Shown here piece by piece: positions 18,205 to 25,330 of a stretch of 54,374 bases of DNA (positions are counted from its first letter, which is position 1; the number at the start of each line of letters is the position of its first letter). The notes beneath the pieces are model-generated. The model was given only the letters and a program-made list of their open reading frames with translations. It was not told the origin of the DNA and searched no databases. The position numbers were made by a program, and so were the translations under genes. The DNA comes from an uncultured Parabacteroides sp. (GTDB taxonomy: Bacteria > Bacteroidota > Bacteroidia > Bacteroidales > Tannerellaceae), in assembly GCA_910577325.1 (NCBI GenBank), contig CAJTMR010000024.1, positions 1-54,374 of the forward strand, given 5' to 3'.

Positions 18205-19428
18205 TTACTTGTTTCTCTCCAAAAGATTCAAAATCTTATTATTAGCATTATCAATGACATTAGTCTGAATAGATGCAAGATAGATGCGTGTCGTCTCCTC
18301 ATTATCATGTCCCATGCCAAGACTGATAGCCTGCATAGGCACATTTTTCGATTGGGCTATACTTGCCCAGGAGTGTCTTGCCACGTACATGGTTAGTGGG
18401 ATAGGAATTTTTGCAAGTTCTGCAATCTTCTTCAAATACCTGTTGATTAACATCATTTTATTCAAATACTGCTTGCGTTCAGTTCCATCTTCCTTTGTGA
18501 TAATAGGGAAAAGAAAAGGATTGTTTGAATCAAGATACTTATTGGCTATCGCTTCCATTTGTTTTTCCCATTTTACAACTAACTGTTGCCCTGTTTTACG
18601 TCTGTTATATACAACAAAGCCGTTTGAAAGGTTCTTCTTTTTCAGATATGCAATGTCAACGAAAGACATTCCACGCATATAAAAGGAGAATAGAAATATA
18701 TCTCTTGCAAAATCAAGGGTTGGCGTTTGACTCAAATCCAAATCTTTAATCCTTTTGACTTCTTTCAGGCTGATGGCACGTTTGGAGGTTTTGTCTACTC
18801 CGGTATAAACCCGTTTGAAAGGATTGGTCTGTTCAGTAAGTCCATCATCTACCGCACGATTATAGATACTGCGGAAAACCCTTAAATAGAAAGAGGTCGT
18901 ATTTCGGCATAAGCCGAATATGCGCATATGACTTTCATATTGACAAATCAATACCTCGTCAATTATGTCAAAAAACAAATCTTCTCCATTCCTAAACTTC
19001 ATAAAGCTAAGAAGCATCTGCTTGTATGTCTCACTTGTCCGTTCTTTTCCTGTACTTTTTAATCTTTCTATTTGAATTTTGATATATTCAAAAACAGTCG
19101 TTTTATTAGAAGATTGGGCATTATATTCTCGTATGATTTCATCTACCGAAAAACATCTTCCTTTATTCTTAAATTGCTCAATGATTTTATTCAGTCTGTT
19201 TTTCTCCCATGCAATTTTCTCCCGAACAGATTTGATGGTTTTCACTCGGTTCGGAGCAATAAGCGATTGCATGACAATATCACTACGATATTCATCCCAC
19301 TCGGATTCATATATCCGATAAGATGTTCCTATTTGTTTTACCACTCTTTCGTGGATAACTTGAAAATACAAAGTGCCCTCTTTTTCTGGGAGAGAGGACA
19401 CTCTAAACTTTAATTTTACTGATGCCAT
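18205..19428 (-). CDS. Tyrosine recombinase (integrase) of a Bacteroidetes mobile element
   Basis: The 407-residue length and layout match integrases of Bacteroides conjugative or mobilizable transposons: an N-terminal arm-binding domain (1-90), a SAM-like core-binding domain (about 105-200) and a C-terminal catalytic domain. Catalytic residues are visible: Arg in FYMRGMSF, Lys in RRKTGQQLVVKW, the His-Arg pair in YVARHSWAS, His in MGHDNEETT and the nucleophilic Tyr in RIYLAS. It catalyses integration and excision by strand exchange at att sites. The neighbours upstream are mobilization genes. The 12-bp direct repeats at 18015-18047 and the GTANNTTTGC sequence beside its 3' end are candidate arm and core sites. 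Confidence 0.95.
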   Translation of the reverse strand: MASVKLKFRVSSLPEKEGTLYFQVIHERVVKQIGTSYRIYESEWDEYRSDIVMQSLIAPNRVKTIKSVREKIAWEKNRLNKIIEQFKNKGRCFSVDEIIREYNAQSSNKTTVFEYIKIQIERLKSTGKERTSETYKQMLLSFMKFRNGEDLFFDIIDEVLICQYESHMRIFGLCRNTTSFYLRVFRSIYNRAVDDGLTEQTNPFKRVYTGVDKTSKRAISLKEVKRIKDLDLSQTPTLDFARDIFLFSFYMRGMSFVDIAYLKKKNLSNGFVVYNRRKTGQQLVVKWEKQMEAIANKYLDSNNPFLFPIITKEDGTERKQYLNKMMLINRYLKKIAELAKIPIPLTMYVARHSWASIAQSKNVPMQAISLGMGHDNEETTRIYLASIQTNVIDNANNKILNLLERNK

Positions 19429-19440
19429 TTGATTACATAT

Positions 19441-19545
19441 TTATTTTACTTTATAGCAGTGTATCTCCTTACTCATAGTTTTAACATCTTCACCAACTGC
19501 GCGAAGTTGTTGTAGAATAGCATTTTCCTTCTTTTCTCTGTCCGA
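19441..19545 (-). pseudogene. Short open-frame remnant upstream of the integrase
   Basis: Between the integrase and the next small gene there is an open stretch without a start codon. It reads as a natural helical tail (KKENAILQQLRAVGEDV, then KTMSKEIHCYKVK) and ends at a TAA at 19441-19443. It may be the 3' end of a lost gene. The remaining 19546-19611 shows nothing further. Confidence 0.3.
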
Positions 19546-19611
19546 TCAGTCTGTGACCGTTGACAGACGGAACTTTACTTTGATTGTAGTTATACATTTT
19601 ATACAATTGGT

Positions 19612-19848
19612 TTACTGATTTAATTTATAGTAAACGATTCCGGAAAGCACTCCGGATTTCTCGACAAGGTTGCATAGTTGGTTGTAAGCCCTGCCGATTT
19701 CCGGTTTGAGGTCTCGGAACTCGTTTGCCAACGCATTATTAGGTTGCTCAAGACGCTGGTGGCGCAGGATTTCTCGGTTTTCGTTTTCGCCTTGTCCATT
19801 ACTACCTTGCACCATATCATTACTGTAATCAAATTTCTTGTTTGCCAC
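19612..19848 (-). CDS. Small protein of the mobilization region
   Basis: The protein has 78 residues, is charged and Asn/Glu-rich (MANKKFDYSNDM), and has a helical second half (ANEFRDLKPEIGRAYNQL). No domain is recognised. It lies 9 nt after the stop of the relaxase tail frame on the same strand and is probably co-transcribed with the mob genes. Its position between a relaxase and an integrase suggests an accessory role in mobilization, but this rests on context only. Confidence 0.55.
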   Translation of the reverse strand: MANKKFDYSNDMVQGSNGQGENENREILRHQRLEQPNNALANEFRDLKPEIGRAYNQLCNLVEKSGVLSGIVYYKLNQ

Positions 19849-19857
19849 AACTCTTTG

Positions 19858-21194
19858 CTATCGTCTGATTAATGATTTCGGTTTCTTGCCAAATTTCTTA
19901 ATGGCTGCACGGGCACACCTCCGGGCACGTTCCATTTCATCCTCGTCTTCATTCCGTCCCCAAGGCAAGTCATTGGAAGAACCGCCTCCGCCACCGGACG
20001 GAACAGCCGGAACGCTTATCATGCCGACAAACAGAGCCACGGCATAGTCAGTCAGTTCTTTATGATTCGCCGTTTCCCGATAGTCAAACTCGTCATCAAA
20101 CAACTGCATGACCTTGTCGGGAATGTAGAAACGGTAGTTCTTATCCTCGTGTGCAAGGTCGTATCGGGACATACCATCTTTCCATAAGAAATAGGTGGAA
20201 CAATCTACAACAGGTTTATCAGAAGCCGTTTCCGTCGTAACCGGACTTGTTACAGGCTTTGCATCAATATCGGAATGTCAGTGAGTGCTGCCGCAACTTC
20301 ATCGGCATTCATCCTGTGGATGTCCATTGCCGTAGTCCATCCCCGTTGCCGTGCCACACGCTCCGCTGCATATTGTGTGCGAAGGTGTATGTTATGGTCG
20401 TTGTTCGTCCTGCCCTCGTTGTCCTTGCGGCATACCACAGTGTGCAGGTGAGGTATGCCACTGTCTGATTCAAGATGCAGCCACACACTGTAAATACTTC
20501 CTGCAAGGTTTGTCTTGCGGGAATAAACCTTACCATGCTTGTCCTTGAACTCCATGCTGTCGTACTCTCTGACAAAGTCGTCCCACAACTGTTCCCAATC
20601 CTTCATGGTGAAGTTTTCCGTGTGTTCCTTTGCTGGGCTGACTTCTATGCGGATTACATTCTTGCCTTTCGGGGCACGGGCTTTCATCATGTCCCACACA
20701 CCCTGCGCATCAAGCCGGCACGGGAGCAGGTTGTCCTTGACGTGGTAGATGAGTTCGGGATTTTCCGGTACACGGTTCGGGGCGAAACAGCGGTCTATAA
20801 TCCTTGTTATCGCTTCCGCCATCCTTCCGAGCAATTGTAATGCGCCAATCATCCATGGCTGGTTGCGGAACATCGCCCGGCGTTCATTCTGTGACATGCC
20901 GTTGAGCATGGACGTGTACCTTGAATAGTCGCTACGTATTGTAATGAGTTCATTGCGCACCGCCTCCTGCTCCGATGTCAGCCGTGACTTCGGGAGGTAG
21001 TTGTATGAACGTGCCAGCACATAGTCGCTGAGGGTCATGCTGCACTTGTCGGTCAGCCGCCCGATATGCTCCCGTTGCGTTCTGCTGACACGGAACGATA
21101 TAGTGTTACATCGGGGTTCACGGACGGTTTTGGCTTGCTTGTCGTCCGATTCGGAATTACCGTTATTCTGGGGTGTATTCTGTTCTTTATCCAT
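19858..21194 (-). pseudogene. Relaxase-type mobilization protein, frameshifted near its C-terminus
   Basis: The start is set at 21194 (MDKEQNTPQ); the longer frame to 21347 would translate a hairpin. The N-terminus has a ribbon-helix-helix-like segment (SFRVSRTQREHIGRL, then SDYVLARSYNY), as in Bacteroides mob proteins. The relaxase core carries an HLHTVV histidine pair with a downstream NNDHNIH motif, proposed as metal ligands for nicking at oriT. The main frame stops at 20250 (DIPILMQSL). In the next frame an uninterrupted Pro/Thr-rich linker (KPVTSPVTTETASDKPVVD) leads directly into the 104-residue segment starting MSRYDLAHED and ending at 19858. One missing base near 20270 would join both into a protein of about 445 residues. 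Alternatively the tail (19858-20172) is a separate gene. Confidence 0.7.
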
Positions 21195-21606
21195 ATAAGG
21201 GGAATTATAATGGTACAATAGGTTTGTTACGGTGCGAACCTGCGAGCGGCGTTCCCCCATTGGACTGTGGGACAATGGGGGAACGCCGTGTATGGAGCGA
21301 CCGCCAGGAAGTGTAATACATCGGCATATCAGGCAATGGAACGCCATTCCCTACTTTCCAAAACGCACATCCGTAGCCGGTGGGTGTCCACAAATACCTT
21401 TCGGAATTTGTCGGTGGTATAAAAGGATATGGCTCGCGATAAATGACACCGGCTTTATTGCCGTCACTATTGGAAAAGAGTGTAATCGGAGTGCCAACAT
21501 TTTTGTTTTCCTTATTTCGCAAAAGTTTACAGATATTGTTTCCGGTCTGCCGGACACCCCGATTACATTGCCATCAACCCCTGTTTGCCGTATTGTCAGG
21601 TTGCGG
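21195..21606. other. Non-coding region upstream of the relaxase, candidate oriT region
   Basis: This stretch between the HTH gene and the relaxase holds the perfect 16-bp-stem hairpin at 21247-21288 and smaller inverted repeats around 21330-21355 (GGCAATGGAACGCC). A 105-codon frame crosses it on the minus strand but runs through the hairpin and has no recognisable domain. Position and structure fit a transfer origin and the mob promoter. Confidence 0.4.
21247..21288. repeat. Perfect 16-bp-stem hairpin upstream of the relaxase gene
   Basis: CGGCGTTCCCCCATTG at 21247-21262 is the exact reverse complement of 21273-21288, with a 10-nt loop. It lies 53 nt upstream of the relaxase start. Mobilizable elements commonly carry inverted repeats beside the nic site here. 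There is no T-run on either side, which argues against a terminator. Confidence 0.75.
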
Positions 21607-21870
21607 TTACAGGTGTTTTCTCGCTTCTTCCACCGCCTTGAAGTCCGATGAGATTTTCATCAGCGCGACACTGACACGGCACAGCTGACCGATGTTGACG
21701 AACTCCTTGACGGCTTCCATCAGTTTCTGCGCACGTTCCTGCCGGTGTCCCATCACCGTCCCACTGCTTGTTCCACTCTCTTTGGTAAGCCCGTGGTTGA
21801 GATAGCTCGGTTTGACTCCGATATACCGGGCCGCTTCGGTGGTGGTCATCAGATTGCGTTCATTTTCCAT
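21607..21870 (-). CDS. Small HTH-like protein of the mobile element
   Basis: The protein has 87 residues. The N-terminal segment MTTTEAARYIGVKPSYLNH is a MerR/excisionase-type helix-turn-helix start as seen in Bacteroides element proteins. It breaks off after about 30 residues and continues into a Gly/Ser/Thr stretch and a helical C-terminus (ERAQKLMEAVKEFVNIGQL), not the usual PYYKPNG-type second half. It may be a recombined or truncated excisionase, or a distinct regulator. It lies upstream of the relaxase and candidate oriT and could regulate excision or transfer. Confidence 0.5.
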   Translation of the reverse strand: MENERNLMTTTEAARYIGVKPSYLNHGLTKESGTSSGTVMGHRQERAQKLMEAVKEFVNIGQLCRVSVALMKISSDFKAVEEARKHL

Positions 21871-22029
21871 ATCGCCTGTTCATTTATTGTTTCAATTGTC
21901 ATTCAAATCCTGTTGCAACAGTACGGAACACGTTGGCATTTAGCCTTTTGTTGTCTTCCGTTTCGTTTGCAAAGCTACTTTGGACTTAAAGGGGCGCAAT
22001 GTGGGGCGAATGGGGAAAGTACATAAAAC

Positions 22030-22074
22030 GGCAGTGCGCCATACTGCTGGTATTCAACAGTATGGCGCACTGCC
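22030..22074 (-). terminator. Strong hairpin, probable terminator of the cargo genes
   Basis: GGCAGTGCGCCATACTG at 22030-22046 pairs perfectly over 17 bp with 22058-22074, with an 11-nt loop. Reading the minus strand, it is followed by GTTTTATGT and lies 20 nt after the restored stop of the pseudogene at 22094. Between it and the HTH gene start (21870) there is no recognisable gene. Confidence 0.6.
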
Positions 22075-22093
22075 ATGATTGGAAGAGGTTATC

Positions 22094-22526
22094 TCAAATG
22101 GGAAATTGGTGGGCGATTACGGGGGGGCTCAACCTCCTTGCGTTTTCGATGGCCTTGTCAACGGATTTGCGGTATTCCCGGTTCTCTTTTGTTGTGGCAT
22201 TGCTGCAAACATCGCTGCGGTGCTTGCCGTAGTATGACTTGGATATGCCGCAACGTCAGGAACTCTTCCGCCCAAACCTTGCCACACTCGCACGGCCTGA
22301 TGGTCTGCGAGACGGAGAACACCATGTAGCAGACACGCAGGTTTTCTTTCGGGCGCACGGTGACAGCCCGTCCGGTGGGCTTCAGGTTCATGAAATTCAC
22401 AAAATCGCTGCCCGACACATACTCGAACTGGCAGTCGTTGCATACCTCATAGATGAACATACACAGGGCGAGATCCACGGTATCCATCCATGCGGATGTC
22501 TCTTGCAGCAGGTCGGCTCCGGTCAT
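22094..22526 (-). pseudogene. Frameshifted cargo gene (about 144 codons), function unknown
   Basis: The gene starts MTGADLLQETSAWMD and stays natural-looking through VCYMVFSVSQTIRPCECGKVW and EEFLTLRHIQ. It then runs into a poor sequence ending at 22158. Another frame from about 22232 reads SYYGKHRSDVCSNATTKENR and EYRKSVDKAIENARRLSPP, ending at the TGA at 22094-22096, a much more plausible protein tail. The total length is 3n+1, so one inserted (or two lost) bases near 22232 explain the break. The ATG overlaps the restored stop of the preceding pseudogene (ATGA). No family is recognised; the CECGK motif might be part of a metal site. Confidence 0.55.
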
Positions 22527-22734
22527 GGTTTGTCCTCCTGCATGTGGTTGATGTCGGCAATGATACTTCCATTGCCAACCCGGTTACCTCGCCTACAAGA
22601 CTGTTCGTATCGCTGAAATCACGGTAGAACAGGGATAATGACAGGGCTTTTTCAAAAGAAAAATCTTCTTGCTTGCAATCGGTGAGAAGTGTGTTTATCT
22701 CACTTAACCGTTGGGTGATTTGCCGTATCATCAT
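22523..22734 (-). pseudogene. Frameshifted small cargo gene (about 71 codons)
   Basis: The gene starts MIRQITQRLSEINTLL (at 22734 or 22731) and is helical through KALSLSLFYRDFSDTNSLVGEVTGL. It then loses character. The frame starting at GNGSIIADINHMQEDKP ends at a TGA that overlaps the next gene's ATG. Restoring one G in the short run near 22575 joins the two into a 70-residue protein, with the usual ATGA coupling. The function is unknown. It starts 5 nt after the ATPase remnant. Confidence 0.6.
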
Positions 22735-22739
22735 AGCCG

Positions 22740-23363
22740 TCAGGAATTAAAAAGGTCATCCATCGTCACCTCGCTGTGGACAATACTCTTATTCTTAGCA
22801 TTGGCCACGCCATAGGTGGTTATAAAGGTATGAACCAAAGTCTTATTGATTTTTGCCAGCTCCTTGAACAAACCGGAGCGTTCGCGCAGACGGCGTTCGT
22901 ATTCAGGTTTGATACGGTAAGTGTCAGTGCTGAATTTCATTTCACACAGATGTATAATCCTGTCTGCACGTTTGATTATCATGTCTATCTGTCCGCCGGG
23001 CGTTCCTTCTTCCTTGTCAGGCTTGATCTGCCATGTGGACAAAGATGTCGCCATGCCTTTTATGCCCAATGCCGATTTTATCTGTTTATGATGTTTCATA
23101 CAGATCAGTTCAAAGCTGTTCCCCATCCAATCAAAGACGATTCCTGAATTGATGTGGTTGCTCCACCATTCATCGTCGTGGGAAAGGTTGTTTGCAAGAA
23201 ACTTGAAATAAAACAGCGAAAAGAAATCCGTCAGCCTACAAACGGCATCGCGGCGTTTGTTGCCGTATTGGAGCCATTTCTCAATCATGTCGGAACTTTC
23301 AAGGTTCCTGATCGCCTTGGAAATATTGCTGCTTTTGGAGGGCCACCTGCCGATTAATAATAT
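22740..23363 (-). pseudogene. C-terminal remnant of an AAA/DUF234-type ATP-binding protein
   Basis: The 182 residues from ATG 23288, and a further 25 in-frame codons upstream (PSKSSNISKAIRNLES) to a TAA at 23364-23366, match the C-terminal half of the common Bacteroidetes ATP-binding protein family (AAA_14/DUF234): a winged-helix segment, then LTDFFSLFYFKFL, a GNSFELICMKH block and a PD-(D/E)xK-like core GGQIDMIIKRADRIIHLCEMKFS. The whole N-terminal P-loop ATPase is missing. The truncation point coincides with the expected right edge of the mobile element, so the loss was probably caused by recombination there. Confidence 0.7.
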
Positions 23364-23388
23364 TTAACCTTAAAACCATGCGTGCGCC

Positions 23389-23409
23389 TACTTAAATTTA
23401 GTAGATTTG
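23389..23409 (+). promoter_or_regulatory. BlaI-type operator overlapping the -7 box of the blaI-like gene
   Basis: TACTTAAATTTAGTA (23389-23403) is a near-perfect dyad with TACT/AGTA ends, like BlaI/MecI operators (TACTACA...TGTAGTA). It overlaps TAGATTTG (23402-23409), a perfect Bacteroidetes -7 box 40 nt before the ATG. This arrangement predicts autorepression. There is no TTG at the usual -33 distance. GTAGATTTGC also fits GTANNTTTGC, the integrase core consensus. Confidence 0.6.
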
Positions 23410-23448
23410 CGAAAAAGTAGTAGCTTGTAATTCAAAACAATAAAAACA

Positions 23449-23808
23449 ATGGAAAGATTAACAGCACAAGAAGAAGACATCATGTTGTATATATGGAAAT
23501 TGGGACCGTGTTTCATTCGTGACATATTGAACGAGATGCCTGAACCGAAACCGCCTTATACCAGTGTTGCATCGGTTGTGAGGAATCTCGAAAAAAAGAA
23601 ATATGTCACACCGAAGAAATTCGGAACGATCACGCAATTTTTTCCAAAAGTAAAAGAGTCGGAATATAAACGCACCTTCATGTCTAAGGTCGTACAAAAT
23701 TATTTTACCGGTTCATATAAGGAAATGGTTTCATTCTTCGTTCGCGACCGTAAATTATCTAAAAAGGATTTACAGGAATTGATGGACCAGATTGAAAAAG
23801 AAAAATAA
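23449..23808 (+). CDS. BlaI/MecI/CopY-family transcriptional repressor
   Basis: The 119-residue size is typical of the family. The winged helix opens MERLTAQEEDIMLYIWKLG, continues with the recognition helix and wing (YTSVASVVRNLEKKKYV, then FFPKVKESEYKR), and ends in a helical dimerisation region (FFVRDRKLSKKDLQELMDQ). BlaI-type repressors bind short dyads as dimers and are cleaved by the BlaR1-type sensor protease encoded next to them. Here the M56 gene starts 20 nt downstream, so the pair forms an operon, preceded by an operator at 23389-23403. In Bacteroidetes such pairs are common and often respond to signals other than beta-lactams; no beta-lactamase is nearby. Confidence 0.92.
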   Translation: MERLTAQEEDIMLYIWKLGPCFIRDILNEMPEPKPPYTSVASVVRNLEKKKYVTPKKFGTITQFFPKVKESEYKRTFMSKVVQNYFTGSYKEMVSFFVRDRKLSKKDLQELMDQIEKEK

Positions 23809-23828
23809 CTAATAACAAATATATCAAT

Positions 23829-25148
23829 ATGATAACTCCTACACTCATCTATTTTCTCAAGGTAAATCTGGCGTTGGCATTTTTATATATCTGTTATCGT
23901 CTTCTATTCCGTGAAGATACGTTTTTCCGGCTACGCAGAGGGGTGTTATTGTTAATTTATCTGATAGCATTCTTATATCCTTTGCCCGATTTAAGCGGTT
24001 GGTTATCCACTCAGACAAGCGTGGCGGACATAGTCGGATATTACTCAGGCTTACTACCTGAAGAAACAATCTTAGCGGCAAGTAATGAAATGGCCGCCTC
24101 CGATTGGAAAGAAGCCGGATTCAGGGCCATACAAATATTCTGGCTGACAGGAACCGGCTTGTTATTATTCAGATGCCTGGCAGAGTTATTCGTTGTTTTC
24201 CGCTTATACCGCAAATGCCGCAAAATCACTTTAAACGAAATGCGGGTTTGCCTTCTGCCGGAAGCGGAAGAGCCCTATTCGTTCTTTGGCTGGATATTTA
24301 TTCCGTCCGGCCCTAAACAGCAGGGAAGGATCGACGACATCCTGATCCACGAACAAACACACGCCCGCCAATGGCATTCGATCGACATGATAGCAAGTGA
24401 AATCGTCTGTATTACCTGCTGGATCAATCCGTTTGCCTGGTGGCTGAGGAAAGAGATCCGTATAAACCATGAATTTATTGCAGATGAACAAGTTATTATT
24501 TCAGGATTTGATAAAAAAGAATACCAGTATCACTTGATCGGAATGGAACATCCCAATAGAACTATTGCAAATCTATATAATAATTTCAGTGTCTTACCAC
24601 TTAAAAAGAGAATTACTATGTTAAACAAAAAAAGGACGAACAACGCCGGAAAAGTAAAGTATCTGGCACTGGTTCCAATGGCCGCAGGTCTGCTGTTGCT
24701 CAATAATATTGATGCAATGGCACGAGTATTGAATGAGAAAGTAACGGACGTTACCCGACTGCCGGCATCTCTCGCCACAACGACTGTCTCCGTTTCAGGA
24801 ACTGCCGATCCGCTTCCACCGGACAAGGATAAAATTCATGAAATGTGTGATATCATGCCGGAATTTCCAGGTGGGACAAGCGCATTATTGCAGTTTCTTG
24901 CTAAAAGCATAAAATATCCGGCAGAAGCCCTGCAACAGGGAAAACAGGGAAAAGTAATCGTCACATTTGTTGTCGAAAAAGACGGAAGCATTACGAACGC
25001 CAAAGTGACACAGGCTTTATATCCCTCATTGGATGAAGAATCCTTACGGGTTGTCAGGTCAATGCCCAAATGGACTCCGGGAAAGATGAAAGACGGAAAA
25101 GTCGTTCGCGTACAATATGCCGTCCCCCTAACCTACCGGTTGCAATAG
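23829..25148 (+). CDS. BlaR1-like M56 metallopeptidase with C-terminal TonB domain
   Basis: The protein has 439 residues. N-terminal TM helices (about 8-24, 37-54, 95-118) precede the M56 protease core with the zinc motif HEQTH and, about 33 residues later, the second motif NHEFIADEQV. A fourth TM (about 278-295) follows the cytosolic part. The periplasmic C-terminus is a TonB-type energy-transducer domain (PEFPGG, IKYPAEA, GKVIVTFVVEKDGS, WTPGKMKDGKVV) rather than a penicillin-binding domain. It should sense an envelope signal and cleave the upstream BlaI-like repressor. The TonB domain suggests the signal is linked to outer-membrane transport. Such fusions are common in Bacteroidetes. Confidence 0.93.
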   Translation: MITPTLIYFLKVNLALAFLYICYRLLFREDTFFRLRRGVLLLIYLIAFLYPLPDLSGWLSTQTSVADIVGYYSGLLPEETILAASNEMAASDWKEAGFRAIQIFWLTGTGLLLFRCLAELFVVFRLYRKCRKITLNEMRVCLLPEAEEPYSFFGWIFIPSGPKQQGRIDDILIHEQTHARQWHSIDMIASEIVCITCWINPFAWWLRKEIRINHEFIADEQVIISGFDKKEYQYHLIGMEHPNRTIANLYNNFSVLPLKKRITMLNKKRTNNAGKVKYLALVPMAAGLLLLNNIDAMARVLNEKVTDVTRLPASLATTTVSVSGTADPLPPDKDKIHEMCDIMPEFPGGTSALLQFLAKSIKYPAEALQQGKQGKVIVTFVVEKDGSITNAKVTQALYPSLDEESLRVVRSMPKWTPGKMKDGKVVRVQYAVPLTYRLQ

Positions 25149-25159
25149 CCAAATAGTAT

Positions 25160-25256
25160 TTCCCTTTTTGAGCAGGACACAAAAAGGCACGTAACCTTCA
25201 AAATGCTGCCAGGCGATAACGAAGATCACATGCCCCAGGTTCCCTCAAAAAGGGAA
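25160..25256. repeat. 13-bp inverted repeat between convergent genes
   Basis: TTCCCTTTTTGAG (25160-25172) is the exact reverse complement of CTCAAAAAGGGAA (25244-25256), with 71 nt between. It fills the gap between the stops of the M56 gene and uvrD. It may be part of a bidirectional terminator, or a leftover small repeat. Confidence 0.45.
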
Positions 25257-25330
25257 GTAAGATTTGCATCTTGAAAAAAGAAGCCATACCGCCTGATTCT
25301 TTCAAGAATATCAATTGATTCTTTTGTTTT

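Noticed and set aside
21195..21347. N-terminal extension of the relaxase frame to 21347.
   Set aside because: The extra 51 residues translate the hairpin and have no protein character; the ATG at 21194 gives a normal start.
21205..21522. 105-codon minus-strand frame upstream of the relaxase.
   Set aside because: It runs straight through the perfect 16-bp hairpin, has no recognisable domain, and fits better as non-coding oriT-type DNA; a real small gene cannot be excluded.
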